Source: Microbulbifer elongatus (lineage in GTDB: Bacteria > Pseudomonadota > Gammaproteobacteria > Pseudomonadales > Cellvibrionaceae). From it: 64,000 bases of DNA. Both the position numbers and the translations under genes were made by a program. Within the stretch, counting starts at the first letter, position 1. Each line of letters starts with the position of its first letter. Shown one piece after another: positions 10,280 through 17,355 of the stretch. The stretch covers positions 496,001-560,000 of the forward strand of contig NZ_JAIVKJ010000002.1 of the NCBI RefSeq assembly GCF_020524885.1, written 5' to 3'. The notes under the pieces are model-generated. The model was given only the letters and a program-made list of their open reading frames with translations. It ran no database searches and was not told the origin of the DNA.

Positions 10280-11476
10280 ATGAAGCCCGATCTGATTAAA
10301 ATGGCCCTGATGCTCGGCCTGCTGAGCTGCGTTGGCCCCTTTGCCATCGATATGTACCTGCCCGCCATGCCGGCAATGGCCGAGGACTACGGCGTACCCA
10401 CGGCCATGTCCCAGTACACGCTGGTATCCTTTTTTATTGCCTTTGGTGTCTGCCAGCTGTTTTACGGCCCGGCGGCGGATATGTTTGGGCGCAAGCCGCC
10501 ACTCTACTTTGGGCTTGTAATTTTTCTGCTGGCGTCCATCGGCTGTGCGCTGGCGCCCACCATTGAATGGCTGATCGCACTGCGTTTTGTACAGGGGGTG
10601 GGGGCTGCTTCAGTGATGTCGATTCCGCGCGCGATCATTCGCGACCGGTATACCGGCACCGAGGCTACCCGGCTGATGACCACGGTAATGCTGGTCATCT
10701 CCATTTCACCGATGCTGGCTCCCCTGGTTGGGAGTTTGTTGATGACGCCGTTTGGTTGGCCTTCGGTATTCTACGCCGTGGCAATGGCAACGGTGGCGAG
10801 CCTGCTGTTAATCCGTTTTGCGCTGCCGGAAACCCTTCCCTTAGACCAGCGTGTACCGGTGAAACCCGCCGCCATGTTGAGTGCTTTCCGTGTGCTATTC
10901 CGTGACAGCTACTTTATGGGTATGACACTGATCGGCGGCATGGGTATGGCAAGCTTTTTCTCGTTTCTTTCCATCGCCGCGTTCCTGTATACCGAATACT
11001 ACGGCCTCTCTCCCACCCAGTTCAGCCTGGCGTTTGCCCTCAATGCTCTGGGGTTCTTTGCCGCCAGTCAGTTTGCGGCAAACTTCTGCGAACGCTTTGG
11101 TGGAGTAACCGTGGTGAAGTGGGCTGTGGCGGGGTTTGCCGTAAGTGCCGCAGTAAATCTTGCGCTCAACCTGGCCGGTATCGATGACTTCGCGATTCTC
11201 GTGGGTCTACTGTTACTCGGCAATTCCTTCCTGGGGCTGGTAGTGCCCACCACCATGGTACTGTCACTGGACGATCACGGTCCGATCGCGGGTACCGCGG
11301 CATCACTGGGTGGTACCCTCCAGATGATGCTGGGGGCAGCAGCGATTGGCATAGTGAGCGCGGTGTTTGATGGAACATCGCTCGCATTGGTGAGTGCAAT
11401 CGCTGCCTGTGGAGGGATAGCGGCGCTCCTGTCTTTATTGACCCTTCGCCAATCGTTGCAACCAGCTACTACTTGA
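10280..11476 (+). CDS. Bcr/CflA-family MFS multidrug transporter
   Basis: A 398-residue, 12-helix major facilitator of the Bcr/CflA drug-resistance group. Visible marks: IDMYLPAMPAMAEDY after helix 1, the MFS motif GPAADMFGRKPP between helices 2 and 3, and GVGAASVMSIPRAIIRD in helix 4 to loop. I chose ATG 10280 (preceded by CAGGAAGT) over an upstream in-frame ATG at 10166, because family members start just before the first helix. It is the last GC-rich gene before the cassette array. Substrate unknown. Confidence 0.9.
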   Translation: MKPDLIKMALMLGLLSCVGPFAIDMYLPAMPAMAEDYGVPTAMSQYTLVSFFIAFGVCQLFYGPAADMFGRKPPLYFGLVIFLLASIGCALAPTIEWLIALRFVQGVGAASVMSIPRAIIRDRYTGTEATRLMTTVMLVISISPMLAPLVGSLLMTPFGWPSVFYAVAMATVASLLLIRFALPETLPLDQRVPVKPAAMLSAFRVLFRDSYFMGMTLIGGMGMASFFSFLSIAAFLYTEYYGLSPTQFSLAFALNALGFFAASQFAANFCERFGGVTVVKWAVAGFAVSAAVNLALNLAGIDDFAILVGLLLLGNSFLGLVVPTTMVLSLDDHGPIAGTAASLGGTLQMMLGAAAIGIVSAVFDGTSLALVSAIAACGGIAALLSLLTLRQSLQPATT

Positions 11477-11810
11477 GCTGATTACCGGACCGAGGGTATG
11501 CGAAATACGCATTACGCTTTCGTGGTTACCCGATACTGAGAGCAAGTTTGCGGGAATTGGCCGTAGATCAGAAGCCTTTGGCTTGTGTGCACGGAATGAG
11601 ATAGGGTAACTGCTTGATTTATATGCAGATCCAGAATGCAAAGTTGCCAACTAATAAATTAGAACAATAGCCATAGGCTCGTTTTACCTCGTGGCTGAAA
11701 TAACACACTACAGTAACGGATTGATTTTTAAAAAAATATTTCGTGCGTGCAAGGTTGCGCCAGAGAATAATGGCATCAACAACACAAGCCTATGGGCTAT
11801 GAATAAAACT
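11477..11810. other. non-coding junction upstream of the cassette array
   Basis: About 330 bases without a supportable gene, changing from GC-rich to AT-rich. No attI, integrase fragment or promoter could be recognised with confidence. GTTAGTA at 11811, 13 bases before the first cassette ORF, resembles a degenerate attC/attI right end. Confidence 0.4.
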
Positions 11811-11823
11811 GTTAGTATTTATT

Positions 11824-12294
11824 ATGAATATCGCACAAGAACTAAAAGAGCTAAATCTTCGAACCAGTGTCATTTTGGCAGCACTCTTTTGTGCCTTCTT
11901 AGGGCCTGGGGCATTACTGATTCTTTATTTTGATAAAGAGCTGTTCCTAGAGATTGAGACCACTAAGCTCATCCTCCTTTCGTTCGGCATAGCTTCGCCT
12001 GGGGTAGTAATTCCCGTGGCAATCGGAGTTTTGCTATTCCCGTTATTTCATAAAGAGAATGTAACTACTCAGGAACTACGTGTTATTGCAACGCTTGGGT
12101 TTTTTAGGCATTCATTTAACAATGCAGTAGTGCTCTACGGTATTGTGTTCCTTGCGTACTCATTGACTCTTTCAATTCCTTATTTTTTGCGGCTCTATGG
12201 CTATTGCATCGGCATTGGCTTAATTTTTGAAGTTTGGCGGGTATGGCAAGTTTCGAGAACTACGGTACCGGGGGGCGCTGTCACCACCGGCTAA
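11824..12294 (+). CDS. cassette protein 1: four-helix membrane protein, unknown function
   Basis: A 156-residue protein I do not recognise. It has four strongly hydrophobic segments (about residues 17-37, 47-71, 96-115 and 118-135), a Lys/Glu-containing N terminus and a polar C-terminal tail. It is much AT-richer than the MFS gene before it, and an attC site (12296-12382) starts at its stop codon, the normal arrangement of an integron cassette gene. An overlapping frame at 11691-11933 has no supporting features. Function unknown. Confidence 0.72.
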   Translation: MNIAQELKELNLRTSVILAALFCAFLGPGALLILYFDKELFLEIETTKLILLSFGIASPGVVIPVAIGVLLFPLFHKENVTTQELRVIATLGFFRHSFNNAVVLYGIVFLAYSLTLSIPYFLRLYGYCIGIGLIFEVWRVWQVSRTTVPGGAVTTG

Positions 12295-12295
12295 A

Positions 12296-12382
12296 TACTA
12301 ACAAGCGGTTGTAGTCGCCGCGAATTACGCGGCTGGGACGGCTTACGCTACGCTCCAGTCGCCCCTAAACCGAGCGTTAGGG
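12296..12382 (+). other. attC site 1
   Basis: Starts with TACTAAC overlapping the end of the cassette-1 gene and ends with GTTAGGG. AAGCGGTT after the left box pairs imperfectly with AACCGAGCG before the right box, and an internal hairpin (GCTTACGCTACGC region) lies between. About 87 bases, a normal attC length. Confidence 0.75.
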
Positions 12383-12391
12383 TTACTTAGC

Positions 12392-12916
12392 ATGAGATTG
12401 ATACTCTCAATAGTAATGACATTCACTCTTTCAGGTTGTGTTTTGAAAGATGATTATCCGTCTAGCTGGGGTGCGTTACCGAACCACGTGGATAGCCGAT
12501 GTCGGGATATTTCAGGTCTTTATGATAATGTTGGTGAAAATACATTAGAAAATGGTGAGTATCATCTTGCTCAGATTCTTCTTCCCCTTTATTCATCAAA
12601 ATATAAGGTAGAGTGGGTAAGAATCGACGTCCAGGCTAATAAATTTAAGGTAACTATTTACGATACTTCTGGGGATTCATATGAATCCGAAATCGGGCAC
12701 TCTGAAGGTTTGAAGTGTGACGGCGGAACCTACCAGATTGCTCGCAATACAGTGGCCAATTCTGGTGGTGCGATAGGAAAGCAATGGCTTAGCTATAGGA
12801 TCCAGTCTAATGAAGAATCACTGATTATTGAAAAGACACAAGCTACTTTGGGGGCACTTTTCTTTATTCCGATTGCAGGGCAAGAATCTCATTGGCTCCG
12901 ATTTAGAAAACCCTAA
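12392..12916 (+). CDS. cassette protein 2: lipoprotein, unknown function
   Basis: A 174-residue predicted lipoprotein. A short signal (MRLILSIVMTFTLSGC) carries the lipobox LSGC with Cys16; the mature part is a mostly beta-type, Ser/Tyr-rich domain with three further cysteines. No family is recognised. The ATG lies nine bases after the right end of attC 1, and the stop TAA is part of the left box of attC 2, so this is a complete cassette. Confidence 0.75.
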   Translation: MRLILSIVMTFTLSGCVLKDDYPSSWGALPNHVDSRCRDISGLYDNVGENTLENGEYHLAQILLPLYSSKYKVEWVRIDVQANKFKVTIYDTSGDSYESEIGHSEGLKCDGGTYQIARNTVANSGGAIGKQWLSYRIQSNEESLIIEKTQATLGALFFIPIAGQESHWLRFRKP

Positions 12917-12987
12917 CAAAGCCGGGTAATCAGCTCCGGGCCTCGCGGCCCTCCGCGGGGCAGCATAGCTGCTCTACGTCGTAGGAC
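12911..12987 (+). other. attC site 2 (degenerate right end)
   Basis: Left box CCCTAAC overlaps the stop of cassette 2. The core CTCCGGGCCTCGCGGCCCTCCGCGGGG resembles the array's shared motif. The right side lacks GGCGTTA and shows only GTAGGAC, so the site is probably damaged or diverged. Confidence 0.6.
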
Positions 12988-12992
12988 CATCG

Positions 12993-13481
12993 ATGATTGA
13001 ATTTCTTAAAACTTTTTCTGCACAAATTATCGCCATTTGCGCATTGGCGCTTACTATCATTCAAGCGTATATCCAGCGCCGCCACAATGTTTTGTCTGTG
13101 AGGCCCCATCTATCAGATTTTGTGAATAGTGACCGCAACGATAGTTCGGCAAGGCTGAAGGCAATTATTTCAAACAATGGCATTGGCCCAGCATTTATTG
13201 AGAGTTTTCAGGCATACCTGGATGGCAAAGAGTGTGATCCGGAGCAAGCAGTACAATCAATGTTACAAAACGCGAGTGTACCAAAGCAGTTTTCTTCTCT
13301 AGGAAAGGGCTACGCAATGAAGCCGGGTGAAGAGAAAACAGTAATTAGCGTAATTTTTCCATGCAAAACGGATGAGGATGTAAAAGAGATGGAGAAACGG
13401 CTAAATCGCCTTGATTTAAAGATTGAGTATAAATGTTCCTATGGCAAGAAATTTACATTTGACACACGAACCAACAGCTAA
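12993..13481 (+). CDS. cassette protein 3: N-terminally anchored protein, unknown function
   Basis: A 162-residue protein with one N-terminal membrane helix (about residues 8-26), a basic stop-transfer (YIQRRHN) and a soluble domain of about 130 residues with a beta-rich look (SARLKAIISNNGIGPAFIESF). Small membrane-anchored proteins of this plan are frequent in integron cassettes, but no function is known to me. Its stop codon lies in the left box of the IS-split attC 3. Confidence 0.72.
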   Translation: MIEFLKTFSAQIIAICALALTIIQAYIQRRHNVLSVRPHLSDFVNSDRNDSSARLKAIISNNGIGPAFIESFQAYLDGKECDPEQAVQSMLQNASVPKQFSSLGKGYAMKPGEEKTVISVIFPCKTDEDVKEMEKRLNRLDLKIEYKCSYGKKFTFDTRTNS

Positions 13482-13495
13482 CAAGGTGCTGCCGC
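13476..13495 (+). other. attC site 3, left half (split by IS)
   Basis: AGCTAAC plus AAGGTGCTGCCGC forms the left arm. The last four bases, CCGC (13492-13495), are the target duplication of the inserted element. Joined to the right half at 14804 the site would be only about 45 bases long, shorter than its neighbours. Confidence 0.65.
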
Positions 13496-13549
13496 TGATC
13501 TGTAACCACTTTCGTGGACGGTATCTACTGTTCATGTAAGAGGTCCAGA

Positions 13550-13918
13550 ATGGGGCAAACAAAAAAGCGTAACTACGATCGTTACACATTGGCCTACAAG
13601 CTTCAGGCCGTTAAGTTGGCCAACCATCCTGACGTTAGGTCAAAGGATGTGGCAGAATCCCTCGGCATACACCCGGTGATGCTATATCGGTGGCAGATGG
13701 AGCATCGCCGGGGAGAGCTGAAGGAAAATAAGCATATGAGACCATCCAAACCTTCACCGAAACGCCGCCCCGATAGAGCTGATCCAGTAAAAGAAGCAGA
13801 AGAGAAGCTGGCCGCTGCAGAGAAGAAGATCAAGAAGTTGGAACGCGAGCTAGCCAACCGCAATGATGAGATCGATTTGTTAAAAAAGGCCGAGCGGTTC
13901 TTCCAGCGGAAAAAGTAA
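13550..13918 (+). CDS. IS3-family transposase OrfA
   Basis: OrfA of the insertion sequence (122 residues): an N-terminal helix-turn-helix of the transposase-8 type (YKLQAVKLANHP...VAESLGIHPVMLYRWQ, about residues 12-50) that binds the terminal repeats, then a Lys/Glu-rich leucine-zipper coiled coil (about 75-115) ending in LLKKAERFFQRKK. ATG 13550 fits the family start; an in-frame ATG at 13514 lies almost in the terminal repeat. The slippery heptamer AAAAAAG at 13882-13888 allows -1 frameshifting into OrfB. Confidence 0.92.
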   Translation: MGQTKKRNYDRYTLAYKLQAVKLANHPDVRSKDVAESLGIHPVMLYRWQMEHRRGELKENKHMRPSKPSPKRRPDRADPVKEAEEKLAAAEKKIKKLERELANRNDEIDLLKKAERFFQRKK

Positions 13919-14772
13919 AGCTCTTCGAGCTGGTTGAGAAGAACCGCAAAGGGCGAGATGTCAGAAAACTCTGTGAGCTTTTAGGTATATCGAAGAGCGG
14001 CTTCTATGCCTGGCGCAACCGCGAAGAAAGTGCCCATCGTATACACGACCGACGCCTGACGGACGCCATCGTGGAATTGCACCAGGGATTCAGGAAAGCT
14101 TACGGCGCGCGCCGCATGCACCAACAGCTAAAGCGTAATGGTCTGTCTTGTAGCGTCAGGCGTGTATCCCGGCTTATGAAGTCCGTAGGCGTCAAAGCCT
14201 CTAGCAGGGGACTCTACACCTGGAACCCTGGCAAGCATGAATTCTACTCTTCGACCGGCAACCAGCTCGGGGCCGAAGATCCCGCGGATACCGTAGGGCA
14301 GCAGTGGGCCGGAGACTTTACTTATATAAAGACTGGAACGGGCTGGCTATATCATGCTGTTGTCATCGACTTATTTACAAGATCGGTAGTTGGCTGGTCC
14401 TTCAGCAGGAAGCGTAATAGCGAACTGACGAAGAGTGCACTGAAGATGGCCTTGGCGCGCCAACGACCACAGGAGGGCTGTATATTCCATTCTGACCAGG
14501 GAATTGAATATGCAGCACATGAGTATCGAGAGCTTGTTGAGTCGGCAGGTATGACACGGAGTATGAGTCGTAAGGGCAACCCACTGGATAATGCAATCGT
14601 CGAATCATTCTTCCATAGTATGAAGACAGAGCTTGTTCATCAGAGGATGTTCGAAAACGAAATCGATGCAGTGGCTCATATCATCGAATACATTGAGTTC
14701 TACAACCGAGAGCGGCTTCACTCTAGCCTCGGCTATCAATCGCCTTCAGAGTATGAAAAACTGGCGGCATAA
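13888..14772 (+). CDS. IS3-family transposase OrfB (made by -1 frameshift from OrfA)
   Basis: The catalytic half of the OrfAB transposase, 294 residues read from the -1 frame after slippage on A-AAA-AAG. An HTH_21-like region (GFRKAYGARRMHQQLKRNG) precedes the rve integrase core. The DDE residues are visible: Asp in QQWAGDFTYIK, Asp in FHSDQGIEY, and Glu in NPLDNAIVESFFHSMKTE, with the family HSSLGYQSPSEYE block near the end. No stop interrupts the frame, so OrfAB would be a full-length active transposase of about 407 residues. Confidence 0.9.
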   Translation, partial: GRAVLPAEKVKLFELVEKNRKGRDVRKLCELLGISKSGFYAWRNREESAHRIHDRRLTDAIVELHQGFRKAYGARRMHQQLKRNGLSCSVRRVSRLMKSVGVKASSRGLYTWNPGKHEFYSSTGNQLGAEDPADTVGQQWAGDFTYIKTGTGWLYHAVVIDLFTRSVVGWSFSRKRNSELTKSALKMALARQRPQEGCIFHSDQGIEYAAHEYRELVESAGMTRSMSRKGNPLDNAIVESFFHSMKTELVHQRMFENEIDAVAHIIEYIEFYNRERLHSSLGYQSPSEYEKLAA

Positions 14773-14799
14773 AGTGTCCACGAAAGTGGTAGCAGATCA

Positions 14800-14823
14800 C
14801 CGCCGCTGAGCACGGCGTTAAGT
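14800..14823 (+). other. attC site 3, right half (split by IS)
   Basis: CCGC target duplication followed by CGCTGAGCACGGCGTTAAGT, ending with the standard right box GTTAAGT. The last bases (GCACGGCGTTAAGTTTC) are identical to the right end of attC 4. Confidence 0.7.
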
Positions 14824-14837
14824 TTCTAGGTGAAGTA

Positions 14838-15314
14838 GTGAGCGATAAAATTATTCAAAATATTCGTGAAAATAAATACAACAGGAAAGAGTTGGAGAGA
14901 CTTCTTTCAAATGCGGAGCGATTGAATCGCGGAGATATAGTTGAAGCCGTTAAAGACTCGCTGCAGGAAATTGATCCTAGATCATACTCCAAAAGGTATG
15001 TGAAACCTATCCGTGAGAAGGTAAAGGGAATTGCTGAAGAAATAATGAATTCTCAAGGCTGGGGGGCATGGCCAGAAAATCTAGTTGGAAACGGTGTGAA
15101 AGCTGGAGGCCCAATGATGAATGGAGAGGTACTGGCAGAATTTTACATATCGTACAAAAAAGAAGGCTGGAAAAACTCATCATACCTTGCTGTTGTTCAA
15201 CCAGATGAAGAAAGCGTCGTTCACTATATGGTGAAAAAGCACGGCGAAGAAGGGAAAGTTGTGTATACCAGTTCGGAAGCAATTGAGTTTTTCGCGGCAG
15301 CATTGGAAACTTAA
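14838..15314 (+). CDS. cassette protein 4: unknown function
   Basis: A 158-residue soluble protein starting at GTG 14838, 15 bases after attC 3. The first 45 residues form a charged helical region (NIRENKYNRKELERLLSNAER) that resembles the N-terminal helical segment of other small unknown proteins. The rest has a PENLVGNGVKAGG loop and beta-rich segments. No transmembrane segment or signal. The stop merges with the left box of attC 4. Function unknown. Confidence 0.72.
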   Translation: MSDKIIQNIRENKYNRKELERLLSNAERLNRGDIVEAVKDSLQEIDPRSYSKRYVKPIREKVKGIAEEIMNSQGWGAWPENLVGNGVKAGGPMMNGEVLAEFYISYKKEGWKNSSYLAVVQPDEESVVHYMVKKHGEEGKVVYTSSEAIEFFAAALET

Positions 15315-15426
15315 CAATGCGCTGCAGGCCGACAGATTACTTTACACATTTTTTGCGCGGTCGCTGCACTCCCATTTTCATGCAAAATGCGCACGAAGCA
15401 AGCTGCGTCTGGGCACGGCGTTAAGT
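15308..15426 (+). other. attC site 4
   Basis: Left box in AACTTAAC overlapping the cassette-4 stop, right box GTTAAGT at 15420-15426. Internal inverted segments include TTTTTGCGC with GCGCAC and CATTTTC-ATGCAAAATG. At 119 bases it is of the long (VCR-like) type. Confidence 0.75.
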
Positions 15427-15429
15427 TTC

Positions 15430-15714
15430 ATGAATATTAAAGCATTGTTTGATTTTGGCGGAATTAAGAAGGCCCGCACGCCACCTATCATTAACCTTGT
15501 CGTTGGGCTTGGTATATTTTTTCTCTTGATCCCCTGGTTACTGATAGATGGCAAGTTTTTACTCAAAGAAATAAGGTATAGGCCTCAAGAGAAGTTATTA
15601 ACCATCGCGAGCGATCCGCTATTTTTCTATGCACTGGTGTTTTTCGCTGCAGTTTTTGGCTTCTTTACATTGTGGGGCTTCGTAAATGGGTATCAGCAAA
15701 ATCGCAAGCAATAA
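15430..15714 (+). CDS. cassette protein 5: two-helix membrane protein, unknown function
   Basis: A 94-residue protein with two membrane helices (about residues 20-37 and 62-83) joined by a polar loop, and a short basic tail (NGYQQNRKQ). The frame is open further upstream, but ATG 15430 directly after the attC 4 right box is the natural cassette start. No family recognised. Confidence 0.68.
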   Translation: MNIKALFDFGGIKKARTPPIINLVVGLGIFFLLIPWLLIDGKFLLKEIRYRPQEKLLTIASDPLFFYALVFFAAVFGFFTLWGFVNGYQQNRKQ

Positions 15715-15719
15715 AAACT

Positions 15720-15860
15720 TAAAAAACACAGGCAGTGAAGCTCCGGCCCTCCGGGCCTCCGCGGGACGTCTTACTTTGTGCACGTTTAGCGCGGTCGCTT
15801 CGCTCTCAATTTCGCGCAAAACGCGCACAAATTAAGCCGCCCCTGCTGTGGGCGTTATAC
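15720..15860 (+). other. attC site 5
   Basis: Degenerate left box (TAAAAAAC), then the shared core CTCCGGCCCTCCGGGCCTCC, inverted GTGCACG/CGCGCAC segments and the right end GGGCGTTATAC. About 140 bases. The left box is weak, the right end is canonical. Confidence 0.72.
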
Positions 15861-15892
15861 ATGTTCATTGTTGAAAAATAGGAAATATAAAA

Positions 15893-16486
15893 ATGAAAAA
15901 AATTCTAATGATAGCGGCAGTGGTATCTGTCTCAGGATGTGAAACGATGTTTGCTCACTATCGAATCAATGATGTTGCGGTTATGGAATTTGCGCAGAGA
16001 AATATAATTTCTAATACTTGCGTCGATAAGGGTTTTTATGATCCTTCGCTTGTATACGAGTACAATTATGTTGCGGCATCATTTCTTGATTTTGCTGTGA
16101 TTAATGAGGAACTGTACAAGAGTGAGTATGCGCGACTTGCTCAGTTCACCGCTGGTGTCCCAGATTATGAAATTGAAAGTGGGTGTGAGCAGGCCAAATC
16201 GCAATGGGCTCCATACACCGAAAAATTGAAGGCAGAATATGCTAGGGCAAAGCAAAGCGTTACTTTGGCGCGACAAGCGGAATTGTCTAGTATAGGGACG
16301 TCTTTAGGACAGATGGGGGCTGACATGAGTAATACTGCATCCGCAACTAGCGGAAATGCGTTTGTTCCACCACCTGTAAAATATGCAGACAATAACTCCG
16401 GAGCTGGAAATCACTATCTAATTAATACTAAAAACGGAATGGTGCAATGTAAGACTACGGCTAAAGGCTATGTCTTCTGCTTTTAG
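15893..16486 (+). CDS. cassette protein 6: lipoprotein, unknown function
   Basis: A 197-residue predicted lipoprotein: signal MKKILMIAAVVSVSGC with lipobox VSGC and Cys16. The mature chain is mainly helical in the middle (EKLKAEYARAKQSVTLARQAE) with Ser/Ala/Asn-rich linkers, and has four additional cysteines, two of them near the C terminus (MVQCKTTAKGYVFCF). No family recognised. Complete cassette between attC 5 and attC 6. Confidence 0.73.
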   Translation: MKKILMIAAVVSVSGCETMFAHYRINDVAVMEFAQRNIISNTCVDKGFYDPSLVYEYNYVAASFLDFAVINEELYKSEYARLAQFTAGVPDYEIESGCEQAKSQWAPYTEKLKAEYARAKQSVTLARQAELSSIGTSLGQMGADMSNTASATSGNAFVPPPVKYADNNSGAGNHYLINTKNGMVQCKTTAKGYVFCF

Positions 16487-16514
16487 TAACTACAAGGCTG
16501 ATCACTTCGTAGCT

Positions 16515-16658
16515 GTATAACAAGCGAAAGCAGTTTACTCCGGCCCTTCGGGCCTCCGCGGGACGCCCCACGCTATGCACGTTTTGTGCGGGTCGCTGCG
16601 CTCCCAGTTTCGCACAAAGCGTGCATAGTATAGGTAGCCCCTGTTGCGGGCGTTATAT
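16515..16658 (+). other. attC site 6
   Basis: Left box GTATAAC, shared core CTCCGGCCCTTCGGGCCTCC, long inverted arms (GCTATGCACG and CGTGCATAG; GTGCGGG/CGCAC) and right end GCGGGCGTTATAT. About 144 bases; the clearest VCR-like site of the array. Confidence 0.82.
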
Positions 16659-16671
16659 TTTCGGAGAGTAA

Positions 16672-16944
16672 GTGAGCATAAAAAAAATCGTAATTCTCTC
16701 GGGGCTGCTTTTTCCCTTGATTATTTACATGCTCACTACGTATTTGTACTCTCATGATAGTTATGATGGTGAGCATTTTGGGTTACTTGATGCAGTGTGG
16801 AAATGCACGAGATTCGAGCACTATCTAGATTGGCTATTGAGTCCATTTTCAATGCTGGCTTTGTTTTTTTACTACGTTGTGTCGGCTTTTGTAACTCCAT
16901 TATTACTGTGGTGGTTAAAAAAATATAACAATCATATGCAGTGA
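16672..16944 (+). CDS. cassette protein 7: small membrane protein, unknown function
   Basis: A 90-residue protein with two hydrophobic helices (about residues 6-26 and 58-80) and a basic C-terminal end. It starts at GTG 16672, with GGAGAGTAA just before, 14 bases after attC 6. The left box of attC 7 (ATATAAC) lies inside its last codons. No family recognised. Confidence 0.68.
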   Translation: MSIKKIVILSGLLFPLIIYMLTTYLYSHDSYDGEHFGLLDAVWKCTRFEHYLDWLLSPFSMLALFFYYVVSAFVTPLLLWWLKKYNNHMQ

Positions 16945-17050
16945 GGCTCCGGCCCGTCGGAACTCCGCGGGAGTTCTTACCTTGTGCACTTTTTTACGTG
17001 GTCGCTTCAGCATTGTTCGCGGGACGATTTATTTATTACTGGGCTTAAGA
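16923..17050 (+). other. attC site 7 (degenerate)
   Basis: Left box ATATAAC and the shared CTCCGGCCC...CTCCGCGGGAG core are present, but the right end reads GGGCTTAAG instead of GGGCGTTAAG, one base short, and the inner arms are poor. Probably a decayed site at the outer edge of the array. Confidence 0.6.
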
Positions 17051-17060
17051 GTGACATTGC

Positions 17061-17258
17061 ATGCGTAAACGAAAAAATAAGCCAGCCAAATCTGAGTCCA
17101 GCATTGGTCTTGGAATCGCCGTTGGCGTTGCCATTGGAGCCGGGATTGGGGCGGCGATCAATAATGTAGCTCTTGGTATAGGTGTGGGCATATCGATTGG
17201 CGCTGCCATAGGGGTGAGTCTGCAGGAGCAAAAAAGTAATAAGGACTCCGAAAAGTAG
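17061..17258 (+). CDS. small glycine-zipper protein
   Basis: A 65-residue protein: a basic start (MRKRKNKPAK), then a long run of glycine-zipper repeats (GLGIAVGVAIGAGIGAAI... residues about 17-54) that should form one or two membrane hairpin helices, and a charged tail. The ATG lies 11 bases after the degenerate attC 7, so it may be the last cassette, with no attC behind it. Glycine-zipper proteins can be channel- or toxin-like or structural; nothing more can be said. Confidence 0.6.
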   Translation: MRKRKNKPAKSESSIGLGIAVGVAIGAGIGAAINNVALGIGVGISIGAAIGVSLQEQKSNKDSEK

Positions 17259-17301
17259 TATTGCTCTAAAAGCACTTTTTAAGTTCACCTAGGTCACTCC
17301 C

Positions 17302-17331
17302 AAAAACGCCCGGAACCTTCCGGGCGTTTTT
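17302..17331. terminator. bidirectional terminator closing the cassette array
   Basis: AAAAACGCCCGG and CCGGGCGTTTTT form a perfect 12-base-pair stem with a short loop, with A and T runs on each side. It can terminate the cassette transcript (+) and the LPMO transcript (-). Confidence 0.9.
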
Positions 17332-17355
17332 GTTTCGGTGCAAAAACCTAAACCA

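Larger units (their letters stand above)
13496..14799 (+). mobile_element. complete IS3-family insertion sequence, 1304 bp
   Basis: The left end TGATCTGTAACCACTTTCG and the right end, read in reverse, TGATCTGCTACCACTTTCG match over 24 bases with two mismatches; the ends are TG...CA as in IS3 elements. A 4-base direct repeat CCGC flanks it (13492-13495 and 14800-14803). It carries overlapping orfA and orfB with a perfect A-AAA-AAG slippery site. Both frames are intact, so the copy looks active or recent. It sits inside an integron attC. Confidence 0.92.
11811..17260 (+). mobile_element. integrase-less integron cassette array (CALIN)
   Basis: A block of seven small genes of unknown function, all on the + strand and visibly AT-richer than the flanks, each followed by an attC-like site beginning near RYYYAAC at the stop codon and ending near GGGCGTTA just before the next start. 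The sites at 15720, 16515, 16923 and (partly) 12911 share a CTCCGGCCC-GGGCCTCCGCGGG core, as expected for sites of one integron. An IS3-family element splits the third site. No tyrosine-recombinase integrase is in the window, so this is either a CALIN or the far end of a larger chromosomal integron. Confidence 0.85.

Noticed and set aside
11477-11823. Search for an integron integrase or attI next to the first cassette
   Set aside because: No integrase fragment and no convincing attI; only a GTTAGTA box before the first cassette gene.
14071-14772. Transposase OrfB starting at the internal ATG 14071
   Set aside because: The frame is open and IS3-like from 13888 after the slippery site, so the ATG is internal to OrfAB.
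12296-17050. CRISPR array as explanation of the repeated GC-rich blocks
   Set aside because: The repeats are 80-145 bases, imperfect, and separated by full genes, which fits attC sites and not CRISPR.
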